22,914 bases of DNA from CAYYEF01 sp964470825. GTDB lineage: Bacteria; Patescibacteriota; Minisyncoccia; Phycocordibacterales; JAACPR01. This document shows positions 12,516-18,499 of this stretch, in pieces. The stretch is from the NCBI GenBank assembly GCA_964470825.1, contig CAYYEF010000010.1:1-22914 (forward strand). Direction: 5' to 3'. A program made the position numbers and the translations under genes. Every line of letters starts with the position of its first letter. The stretch's first letter is position 1. Below the pieces are notes generated by a model that saw only the letters and a program-made list of their open reading frames with translations, had not been told where the DNA came from and searched no databases.

Positions 12516-12543
12516 TTGACAAAATGTTTATATATGATATAAT
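12516..12543 (+). promoter_or_regulatory. Consensus promoter of the second higher-GC island
   Basis: TTGACA (12516-12521), 16-nt spacer, TATAAT (12538-12543): both boxes match the consensus exactly. The transcription start should be near 12550, about 90 nt before the ATG at 12639. Confidence 0.88.
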
Positions 12544-12560
12544 ATGATTATAAGATTGAG

Positions 12561-12578
12561 AATTGGCAGATGCCAATT
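12561..12578 (+). promoter_or_regulatory. Dyad in the 5' leader of the SPFH gene
   Basis: AATTGGCA-GA-TGCCAATT, a perfect 8-bp inverted repeat around two bases, about 10 nt downstream of the predicted start site. It could be an operator or an mRNA 5' hairpin. Confidence 0.5.
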
Positions 12579-12612
12579 TGAAATCAAGTTCTTTAACAAA
12601 AATCAAACAAGT

Positions 12613-12629
12613 CCCGAAGATAACGCGGG
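12613..12629 (+). promoter_or_regulatory. Leader hairpin before the SPFH gene
   Basis: CCCG-AAGATAACG-CGGG ends 9 nt before the ATG. It shares the AGATAAC loop sequence with the hairpin before the 13640 gene, while the stem bases differ. No Shine-Dalgarno sequence is present. Confidence 0.4.
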
Positions 12630-12638
12630 CATATTCAG

Positions 12639-13601
12639 ATGGAAGAAGAAAATCAAACAGAAATTGGTCCTCGCTGGATCAAAGAAGTCGGTCCGATTGA
12701 AAGCTATACCTATGGCCTCCTGGTCGCATTTGTCGCTTTCCTTCTGATCTCAGCACTCGGAACGTTTGCCTCTGACGGAAATTTCATCGTTTCAACCATC
12801 TTAGGATTGGTTGTTGCACTTGGAATTTTTCTGTCTGGTCTCAAAAAAGTGGATGTTGCTCATAAAGCAGTCCCCACTCTCTTTGGAAAAAGAATGTATC
12901 TGAGCTACACAGAAGGTGTAGTTTGGGTCTTGCCTTTTCTGATGGGGCTGATCGACGAAAACGTTCAAGAAGTCAATACCATTATTGGTGATGACGAAAA
13001 ACTAAAGGTCGTCTCAATCAATAAAGACCAGACTGATGCTGAAACAGCCGACAGAACCATCGAACTAAAAGTAAAAATCATGGTTCGTTGGGTTATTGAA
13101 AACGTCTATGATTTCCAAGATATTGATCGACAAACTGTCGAAAAAAATATTGCGGAATTCAGCAAAAGCGCCTTGCGTGAATATGCTGGACATACCGACG
13201 GCATCAAATTGATTTCTGCAAAGGATGATGCTCAATCAACAATTGAAACAGCATTCAAGCAAAAGATCAATGATGTGGCAGCAGATTGGGGTATTCGAAT
13301 CCTCGATTTCACTCTTGCAAAAGTGGCTCCTGCAAATGAAACGTTCATTGCAGCCCTCGAAGCAAAAGCTCGTGAGATCGAAGAGGGTGACGGTTATCTA
13401 ACCGAGGCTCAAAAGGCCATCAAACAGATGGAGTATCTGGCCACAGAGTTCAAACGAATGAAAGACGCAGGTCTTCCAATCGATGTTGCTCGCGAGGTAA
13501 TCATGACGATGCAGGGCAAGTCCACGATGCAATTCATCAAAGGACTTGAAGGAAATACAAATGTGATGGCAAATGTCAGCACATCTGGACAAAAACCATA
13601 A
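12639..13601 (+). CDS. SPFH/Band 7 (prohibitin-like) membrane protein
   Basis: 320 aa. Two N-terminal hydrophobic segments (residues ~24-44 and ~49-66) are followed by an SPFH-type domain. It begins KKVDVAHKAVPTLFGKRMYL and runs through EGVVWVLPF, IELKVKIMVRWVI and the helical VEKNIAEFSKSALREYAGH region. An Ala/Glu/Lys-rich coiled coil follows (FIAALEAKAREIEEGDGYLTE), then a C-terminal tail. The family forms oligomeric membrane scaffolds that organise microdomains or regulate membrane proteases. No NfeD partner or FtsH lies next to it; the 13640 gene follows 38 bp downstream. Base composition is higher-GC than the adjacent tRNA and infB regions. Confidence 0.82.
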   Translation: MEEENQTEIGPRWIKEVGPIESYTYGLLVAFVAFLLISALGTFASDGNFIVSTILGLVVALGIFLSGLKKVDVAHKAVPTLFGKRMYLSYTEGVVWVLPFLMGLIDENVQEVNTIIGDDEKLKVVSINKDQTDAETADRTIELKVKIMVRWVIENVYDFQDIDRQTVEKNIAEFSKSALREYAGHTDGIKLISAKDDAQSTIETAFKQKINDVAADWGIRILDFTLAKVAPANETFIAALEAKAREIEEGDGYLTEAQKAIKQMEYLATEFKRMKDAGLPIDVAREVIMTMQGKSTMQFIKGLEGNTNVMANVSTSGQKP

Positions 13602-13615
13602 AAATAAACTAAGTC

Positions 13616-13633
13616 GCCAGATAACGGCGCACC
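13616..13633 (+). promoter_or_regulatory. Leader hairpin with GGCGCACC before the 13640 gene
   Basis: GCC-AGATAAC-GGCGCACC, ending 6 nt before the ATG. It matches 14 of 18 bases of the leader element at 2892-2909 on the other strand. Confidence 0.5.
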
Positions 13634-13639
13634 AAAAAA

Positions 13640-14092
13640 ATGGCAAAAGCCAATAAAAAAACTCACGAGAAGTTAGCTTCCTTTGGAAGTCTGATCCTTG
13701 TGATCGCGTTAGTGAGCGGGGCTCTGTGGTTTGGATACTCGGCCTGGTCAAAAAACCAGCCGGCCAAGCCAAAGGTCAGTCCGCAACAGATCGCTGTGAT
13801 GCAACAGCAAAAACAGAGGTCTGTCGCCGAACCCCGAAAAGAGGTCTTCACCCTCTATCCTGGCCAAGGTAAGGTCCTGATTACAAACTATGGACGGGTC
13901 GGTTGGAAGACAACCGGTCCCGCTCTGGTGCGCGAAAGGGATCAGGATTGGCACGGACAGTGGAAAGAGGACCTTCCCGGACGGGAAACTCGGTTCAGTG
14001 AGCAAGACGCTCACGCAATCGAGTTTTGGGTTCCAAGGAATTTTCCGGGACCCGTGACCATCAAAATCGAGATTATTCCTCCACGGGTCTAA
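13640..14092 (+). CDS. Small single-pass membrane protein of unknown function (higher-GC island)
   Basis: 150 aa. Basic N-terminus (MAKANKKTHEK), one membrane segment (~residues 15-35), a Gln/Lys-rich probable helix (SPQQIAVMQQQKQR), then a soluble domain. That domain has aromatic and charged motifs, among them KVLITNYGRVGWKTTGP and DWHGQWKEDLPGRETRFSEQ, and ends in PVTIKIEIIPPRV, likely beta-rich. I do not recognise the family. GC is high (37 of 60 bases in 13921-13980). Order and size (membrane helix plus ~100-residue exported domain) resemble the 2441-2887 protein, without convincing sequence similarity. It is probably co-transcribed with the SPFH gene and may be its partner. Confidence 0.72.
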   Translation: MAKANKKTHEKLASFGSLILVIALVSGALWFGYSAWSKNQPAKPKVSPQQIAVMQQQKQRSVAEPRKEVFTLYPGQGKVLITNYGRVGWKTTGPALVRERDQDWHGQWKEDLPGRETRFSEQDAHAIEFWVPRNFPGPVTIKIEIIPPRV

Positions 14093-14099
14093 TCTCAAC

Positions 14100-14154
14100 C
14101 CCCTCAACGTTTACACATTAGACATTAGTCGAAGTGAGCGTTGAGGGGTTTTTA
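14100..14154 (+). terminator. Terminator of the SPFH-13640 operon
   Basis: CCCCTCAACG (14100-14109) pairs with CGTTGAGGGG (14139-14148), then TTTTTATTTTT. The loop of 29 nt is unusually long and contains CATTAGACATTAG. Confidence 0.85.
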
Positions 14155-14170
14155 TTTTTCTTAATTTTGA

Positions 14171-14434
14171 AAATAAAAAATACCTTTTCGAGATCCCTTC
14201 GCAGGAGTTACTAAGTTTCAATTAAGTTACNNNNNNNNNNNNNNNNNNNNNNNNNNNNNNNNNNNNNNNNNNNNNNNNNNNNNNNNNNNNNNNNNNNNNN
14301 NNNNNNNNNNNNNNNNNNNNNNNNNNNNNNAAAAATACCTTTTCGAGATCCCTTCGCAGGAGTTACTAAGTTTCAATTAAGTTACTTAATATGCAACGAC
14401 GAGGACAGGATCGAGAAAAGATATTTTTTATTTT
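14171..14434. repeat. Interspersed hairpin repeat, copy B, split by an assembly gap
   Basis: Begins AAATAAAAAATACC and ends GATATTTTTTATTT, with CGAGATCCCTTCGCAG after the left arm and GAGGACAGGATCGAG before the right arm. Between them lies extra sequence and a 100-N gap (14231-14330). It occupies the convergent space between the 13640-14092 gene and the pilin array. Apart from the terminator at 14100-14154, this 345-bp region holds no gene. Confidence 0.75.
14231..14330. other. Assembly gap (100 N) with identical 55-bp flanks
   Basis: The 55 bases before the gap (14176-14230) and the 55 bases after it (14331-14385) are identical. This is the signature of two contigs overlapping by an assembler word length and joined with a placeholder. 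The duplication is probably not real. Confidence 0.85.
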
Positions 14435-14437
14435 AAC

Positions 14438-14680
14438 TTACCCAAAAATAGTATTTTTGAATAAAGTAATAATTCCATAAACCGAAACCATAATAAACAA
14501 TCCAACCAATCCCCAGATTATGTGTCTAGTTCCCTGCTCTCGAGAATCAGAGCTACCAGCACCACGAATGTATTCTATTATTCCCCACAAAAAGACAACT
14601 AATGCTACTGCAAAAAGCAATCTGATTAAAGGATTAATAATTACATCTGCTAATCTTAAAATGAATTGATCTACTGTCAT
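14438..14680 (-). CDS. Pilin-like small membrane protein (TrbC/VirB2 type), array member 1
   Basis: 80 aa, two hydrophobic helices (~residues 14-36 and ~50-74) joined by a polar loop. Key block VVFLWGIIEYIRGAGSSDSR, then TRHIIWGLVGLFIMVSVYGI. The same FLWG-x3-Y ... GxxxLFVMVSVWG pattern recurs in the next three genes. Unlike most members it lacks a cleavable signal peptide. It is 12 bp downstream of the 14693-15055 gene in the same transcript and is the shortest of the six. Confidence 0.72.
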   Translation of the reverse strand: MTVDQFILRLADVIINPLIRLLFAVALVVFLWGIIEYIRGAGSSDSREQGTRHIIWGLVGLFIMVSVYGIITLFKNTIFG

Positions 14681-14692
14681 TTTTTAGTTTAT

Positions 14693-15055
14693 TTAATTAT
14701 CAATACCTGGAAGACCTGGCGCTGCAGGAAGTTGAGAATCTAGTGATAAGGTGTCACGTAAAATACCCACCAAACCCCAAACAGAAACCATCACAAACAA
14801 AGCAATGATTCCATATAGCATTACACCTCTGGCTTCTTTTTGTGCATCTTCATCTTTAGCAACAACATATTTCAAAACACCCCACAAAAACGCAAGAACT
14901 GCTAGACCAATAACAATCGGAATTAATTTGGAAATTAATGTTTCAAACATTCCTATAAACCTGAAAATTGAACTGCCACTATCATTAGCAGCAAGAACAA
15001 GTGCTGGTGTTAGAAACAGAGATGTTGAAAGACTTAATTTTAATAATCTATGCAT
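14693..15055 (-). CDS. Pilin-like small membrane protein, array member 2
   Basis: 120 aa. Signal peptide at residues 1-22 (MHRLLKLSLSTSLFLTPALVLA). Two membrane helices carry VLAFLWGVLKYVVAKDEDAQ and YGIIALFVMVSVWGLVGIL. A short Pro/Gly-rich tail follows (LPAAPGLPGIDN). This layout (signal peptide, two helices, conserved charged loop KDEDA.KEAR) matches the T4SS-pilin-like proteins common in Patescibacteria. It starts a transcript with the 14438 gene behind an extended -10 box at 15106. Confidence 0.75.
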   Translation of the reverse strand: MHRLLKLSLSTSLFLTPALVLAANDSGSSIFRFIGMFETLISKLIPIVIGLAVLAFLWGVLKYVVAKDEDAQKEARGVMLYGIIALFVMVSVWGLVGILRDTLSLDSQLPAAPGLPGIDN

Positions 15056-15083
15056 AAATGATTAAAAACTTATTTATAATTTG

Positions 15084-15097
15084 GTCAATAAATTGAC
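15084..15097 (-). promoter_or_regulatory. Palindrome just downstream of the pilin promoter
   Basis: GTCAAT-AA-ATTGAC, a perfect 6-bp inverted repeat located where transcription from the -10 box at 15106-15111 should begin. It is a candidate repressor site or 5' hairpin. Confidence 0.4.
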
Positions 15098-15105
15098 TTA
15101 ATAAA

Positions 15106-15114
15106 ATTATAACA
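15106..15114 (-). promoter_or_regulatory. Extended -10 promoter for pilin members 2 and 1
   Basis: TGTTATAAT on the minus strand, in the only sizeable gap (103 bp) of the pilin array. The leader would be about 45 nt. Confidence 0.6.
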
Positions 15115-15158
15115 CGATTTTATAAGAAATAATTTTTTATTTAAAAAATTGTGGAAAA

Positions 15159-15422
15159 TTATCGAATTTGAGGAACTCCAACACCTTCTCCAATAAAACC
15201 AGCAAGCATTGCTACCAATCCCCAAACAGCAACCATTACAAAAAGACCGAAAATTCCATAGATTATATATTGAACACTCTCCTTTCTCTTACTCTCGTCT
15301 CCTGAATTTGTGATATAGCCAACTAACCCATAAAAAAATATAAGTACAGCTATCGCTATAATTAATAAAATTAAATTACCTAAAAATATTATTATATTAT
15401 TTATTATATCGGAAAATGTCAT
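15159..15422 (-). CDS. Pilin-like small membrane protein, array member 3
   Basis: 87 aa, no classical signal peptide; a first hydrophobic helix from about residue 8. Core motifs IFFYGLVGYITNSGDESKRK and YIIYGIFGLFVMVAVWGLVA. The GDESKRKE loop equals the KDEDAQKEA loop of member 2 in position. Its ATG overlaps the TGA of the upstream gene (ATGA), so translation is coupled. It ends the six-gene transcript that begins with the methyltransferase. Confidence 0.74.
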   Translation of the reverse strand: MTFSDIINNIIIFLGNLILLIIAIAVLIFFYGLVGYITNSGDESKRKESVQYIIYGIFGLFVMVAVWGLVAMLAGFIGEGVGVPQIR

Positions 15423-15796
15423 TTTTTTATGATTAAACTTTCACTTTGAATTTGTTTATCTGGTAAAGTTACTTCCCCATTTATTCCAACTCCAAAAAAA
15501 TTAGCAAAGACCCCTACTAAACCCCAAATAGAAACCATCACAAATAAAATAATAATACCATTTGTGATTACAGCAATTGACTCTTTACGAGTAGCATCAT
15601 CTCGCGACATTCCATATTTTATAACTCCCCATAAAAATACGAGTAAGCCAAGTCCTATAATAATTGGAATTACTCTATCTTGAATAAGTCTAGCAATATT
15701 TATAATTACAGTATTTAGGTTTGCTCCTTGTGCAAAAACTAAAAAAGGAGAAAATATTGCTATAGTATATATTGATAATTTTAAAATTAATTTCAT
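15419..15796 (-). CDS. Pilin-like small membrane protein, array member 4
   Basis: 125 aa from the ATG at 15794-15796. A longer open frame to 15880 overlaps the upstream gene and would hide the signal peptide MKLILKLSIYTIAIFSPFLVFA. Helices carry LVFLWGVIKYGMSRDDATRK and IILFVMVSIWGLVGVFANFF. The loop RDDATRKES matches the other members. It has a short polar C-terminal tail. It lies 7 bp after member 5 and overlaps member 3 by four bases. Confidence 0.76.
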   Translation of the reverse strand: MKLILKLSIYTIAIFSPFLVFAQGANLNTVIINIARLIQDRVIPIIIGLGLLVFLWGVIKYGMSRDDATRKESIAVITNGIIILFVMVSIWGLVGVFANFFGVGINGEVTLPDKQIQSESLIIKK

Positions 15797-15803
15797 AATA
15801 TAA

Positions 15804-16199
15804 TTATCTATTATTACAACTAACATCTGCACCAAGATCTCGGGCAGTATTACAAATGACACCCGATAGTGTTGAAGCACCTAAAAGAACTAGTGATCCT
15901 ATTACTGTCCAAAGAAAAGTCATTTTTGCTTTTGATATCTTATTTTCATTACCTTGAGCGGTCACAAAAAGAAAACCTGCATAAATTATAAAAAATACAA
16001 CAACTACCGCTCCTATTTTGACAATAAAATCAATTATTGCATTAATTAATCCGTATATATCAGTCTGTTTTATTGGATTAATTTTGTCACCACTAAAATC
16101 TACAGCCAAAGATTTATCTGCAGAAACTGAAAATGGAGAAACTAACAGAGAAGCTATCGCCAAATAATAGTATTTTTTTAGTGTCAATAAAATTTTCAT
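15804..16199 (-). CDS. Pilin-like small membrane protein, array member 5 (divergent)
   Basis: 131 aa. Signal peptide ending near VSA (residue ~26). A soluble stretch follows (DKSLAVDFSGDKINPIKQTD). Two helices carry VVVFFIIYAGFLFVTAQGNE and FLWTVIGSLVLLGASTLSGV. A Cys-containing tail ends the protein (two Cys near CNTARDLGADVSC). The YAGFLFVTAQGNENKISKAK block matches the classical T4SS-pilin motif better than members 1-4 do. Four bases separate it from member 6. Confidence 0.78.
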   Translation of the reverse strand: MKILLTLKKYYYLAIASLLVSPFSVSADKSLAVDFSGDKINPIKQTDIYGLINAIIDFIVKIGAVVVVFFIIYAGFLFVTAQGNENKISKAKMTFLWTVIGSLVLLGASTLSGVICNTARDLGADVSCNNR

Positions 16200-16203
16200 A
16201 TTT

Positions 16204-16560
16204 TTATATTTTCAAGCCTAACTGCTTTGTAATTAATTGTACTATTAAAAATGCACCTAGCGCAAATAAAAAGCCCCAAAGTACTTTAATAAATAATTCA
16301 TGTGCTTGTTTTATTTTACCCTCATCACCTCCTGAGGTTAAATAAAGCCAGCCAGCATAAGCAAAAACTATCGCAGAAAAAGCAATTGCGAGTTTAACAG
16401 TGAAGTTAACAACATTCGTAATAAGGTCCATGAAATCCTTAAAATTACACGTTGTTCCTTCGCAATCGGGTACAATCCCTTTAGCATTAATAATTAATGG
16501 AGAGAGTAGAATTAAAAGTGCGAGTGTATGTATTATTATTTTTTTAAATCTCATTTTCAT
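16204..16560 (-). CDS. Pilin-like small membrane protein, array member 6
   Basis: 118 aa. Signal peptide (KKIIIHTLALLILLSPLIINA), then a short exported stretch with two Cys (DCEGTTC) that could form a disulfide. Helix 1 has FAYAGWLYLTSGGDEGKIKQ, and helix 2 has LWGFLFALGAFLIVQLITKQ. The YAGWLYLTSGGDEGKI.QA segment is the clearest TrbC/VirB2-type T4SS pilin signature in the cluster. The second Met (residue 3) is an alternative start. It lies 12 bp downstream of the solute-binding-like gene. Confidence 0.8.
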   Translation of the reverse strand: MKMRFKKIIIHTLALLILLSPLIINAKGIVPDCEGTTCNFKDFMDLITNVVNFTVKLAIAFSAIVFAYAGWLYLTSGGDEGKIKQAHELFIKVLWGFLFALGAFLIVQLITKQLGLKI

Positions 16561-16572
16561 AATATTTTAAAA

Positions 16573-17883
16573 CTATTTAATCAAATTAAACATTCTCTGA
16601 CCAGCTCTATCAACTGATTCTGTCAAACGTGATCTGCTTGAAGTGAAAGATTCAATCATTTCTGAAATTATTTTTGATGTTTCAACAGGGTCAGGATCTA
16701 AAAATACATTACTAATTAAGGCTGATTTATTGAAGATATCAGTCACAGAATCTTCCTGTGGAAGAGAAAGCAGATCCCGACGAACCGGAGGCAAATCAGA
16801 GGTTCTTGCAAGTATTTCTTGTGCATCCTTACCAGTTAAAACTTTTATTGCGTAGTATGCATTAGCAATATTTTTTGCATTCTTTGAAATAGTTAAAAAT
16901 TGAAAATTAGCAATTGTTTTTTTAGTTTCTGAAGATTTAGATTGAGGAATAACTGCAACATCAAAATTTAGATTAGGATTTTTTTGTAAAATATTTTTAT
17001 ATTCACTCGCAAAACCAAAATAAAAAGCCAAATCATTTGCAAGAAACATTTCATCAGAATTTGGAAGAGATCGGTTCCAAGTATAAACATCCTTTGTTGA
17101 ATTAGAGAATTGTGCGAAAAATGTAAGCGCAGCATCTGCAGGTCTTACAGTAAATCCAAATCTGTCAGCAAAAGTTACCTTATATTTTTCTTGACCGCTA
17201 TCATCAACAGCTAAATAAACGATCGGATTACCTGCTTGAATTAAGAGATTTAGGAAAATACTTTTTGCATTTTTAATATTAGAATACTCACCTAAAGAAA
17301 CTGCAGCATCTTGGATTGTAAGAGAAGAGTCCCGAACAACTAATTTTGGAACAATATCAATAAAATTATCCCAATATTCAGGTGGATTACCTAATCCAGC
17401 ACTATTTAATTTACTTCTATTCCAGAATAAAACCAAAGGATCTACCATGAAAGGTAATCCCCAACTTCCATCTTTTGTTAATAATATTTCTGAACCTTCT
17501 ATAAAATTATTCTTGAAATCTCTTTGAGAATAATTAACATATGGAATTTTTAATAATTTATTTTGTTGTTTTAATAAAATATTATCTGGTAATAAAAATA
17601 GATCTGGAGCATTACCCGAAGCTAAGGCCTCAACCATTTCTGCTTCAAAAGTTTCTTGATTTTTTTTAGTATATACAATATTAATAGTACCTTTCTGTTT
17701 ATCATTAAGTTCATTTTGAATTTGGTTAATTATATTTGCATCTACAACTCCCCACATAGAAACAGAGGCTATTGAGGCCTTATCTTTATTACTTTTAAAA
17801 GCAAACATTCCAACTGCAACCAAAATAATAATTATCAAAACAACGAACATGATTAATTGAAATGGTGAAAGTTTATTATTCAT
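16573..17883 (-). CDS. Membrane-anchored extracellular solute-binding-like protein
   Basis: 436 aa. Anchored by an N-terminal helix (residues ~9-28) with no lipobox Cys. The body resembles family 1 sugar-type substrate-binding proteins. Support comes from the early NEL...INIVY block, APDLFLLPDN (the usual PDvf), WGLPFMVDPLVLFWNRSKLN (the 'P...d...lyYNk' block) and PPEYWDNFIDIVPKL. FLTISKNAKNIANAYYAIKVL near the end, where the family has 'g...l.I.k.sk..e.A..fi.fl', adds to this. No ABC permease or ATPase lies near. Placement at the head of the pilin array suggests it works with that surface structure rather than with a transporter; this is inference. Confidence 0.75.
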   Translation of the reverse strand: MNNKLSPFQLIMFVVLIIIILVAVGMFAFKSNKDKASIASVSMWGVVDANIINQIQNELNDKQKGTINIVYTKKNQETFEAEMVEALASGNAPDLFLLPDNILLKQQNKLLKIPYVNYSQRDFKNNFIEGSEILLTKDGSWGLPFMVDPLVLFWNRSKLNSAGLGNPPEYWDNFIDIVPKLVVRDSSLTIQDAAVSLGEYSNIKNAKSIFLNLLIQAGNPIVYLAVDDSGQEKYKVTFADRFGFTVRPADAALTFFAQFSNSTKDVYTWNRSLPNSDEMFLANDLAFYFGFASEYKNILQKNPNLNFDVAVIPQSKSSETKKTIANFQFLTISKNAKNIANAYYAIKVLTGKDAQEILARTSDLPPVRRDLLSLPQEDSVTDIFNKSALISNVFLDPDPVETSKIISEMIESFTSSRSRLTESVDRAGQRMFNLIK

Positions 17884-17885
17884 AA

Positions 17886-18413
17886 TTATTTTTTCTTAAA
17901 GACAAACCCATAATGATGGTCTCCTGCATTAATTTCCTTTTCAAAAACAAAGCTGGTATGTTCACACATAACCCGTGCAGCATCTGGCTTTACTACATCA
18001 GAAGCTTTTGGGCCAAGTCCACCATAAGAGTCAGTCCAATCAATTAAAAGAAGTTTGCCTTTTGGTCTCAAAATCCTATAAGCCTCTTTTATCATGTTAT
18101 CTTTTTTCTCCATCTGAAAAAGAGTGTTTGTGATAATAACTCTGTCGACAGAATTATCATTTAAAGTTGTACCATTAATTTCATCAAGATCTGACCAAAT
18201 AACCTCTATATTATGAAGATTTTTTTCTATAGCATCTTTCTTTAATTTATTTAAAAGATCTTTTTGTATATCAAAAGCATAAACTTTTCCAGAAGGACCA
18301 ACTAATTCTGATAAAATAAAAGCGTAAAAACCAGTACCGGCTCCCATGTCAGCAACCTTCATACCAGGATCAATGTGGAACTGAGAAATATTTTTTTCTG
18401 GTTCTAAAAACAT
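17886..18413 (-). CDS. Class I SAM-dependent methyltransferase
   Basis: 175 aa. Rossmann-type methyltransferase: motif I VADMGAGTGFYAF (residues 20-32), acidic end of strand 2 at Asp48 (VYAFDIQ), motif II-like DRVIITNTLFQM, and AYRILRPKGKLLLIDW (the post-motif of UbiE/Methyltransf_11 types). The N-terminus is short, so the substrate-recognition part is minimal and the substrate cannot be named. It is separated by two bases from the solute-binding gene and heads the operon. An extended -10 (TGGTATAAT) ends 8 nt before the ATG, predicting a leaderless mRNA. Confidence 0.83.
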   Translation of the reverse strand: MFLEPEKNISQFHIDPGMKVADMGAGTGFYAFILSELVGPSGKVYAFDIQKDLLNKLKKDAIEKNLHNIEVIWSDLDEINGTTLNDNSVDRVIITNTLFQMEKKDNMIKEAYRILRPKGKLLLIDWTDSYGGLGPKASDVVKPDAARVMCEHTSFVFEKEINAGDHHYGFVFKKK

Positions 18414-18421
18414 TTAAATTT

Positions 18422-18430
18422 ATTATACCA
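18422..18430 (-). promoter_or_regulatory. Extended -10 box, leaderless promoter of the methyltransferase operon
   Basis: TGGTATAAT on the minus strand (TATAAT 18422-18427), 8 nt before the ATG at 18413. It has the same spacing and the same TGG prefix as the MBL-fold gene promoter at 21915. Confidence 0.6.
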
Positions 18431-18462
18431 AAGTTTTTAAATAATATAGAAAAGAAACTCAC

Positions 18463-18499
18463 AGACTAAAAAAGTCGGTTTTAATCCGACTTTTTTGTC
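18463..18499 (-). terminator. Terminator of the gyrA transcript
   Basis: AAAAAAGTCGG and CCGACTTTTTT form a perfect stem around a seven-base loop, extended by AGAC/GTCT. It starts immediately after the gyrA stop codon. Confidence 0.9.

Noticed and set aside
13398..14107. Several minus-strand frames opposite the SPFH and 13640 genes
   Set aside because: Overlapping shadows with no promoter or domain; the plus-strand genes explain the region.
15797..15880. N-terminal extension of pilin member 4 (start at 15880)
   Set aside because: It overlaps the upstream gene by 77 bases and buries a clear signal peptide that begins at the ATG at 15796.
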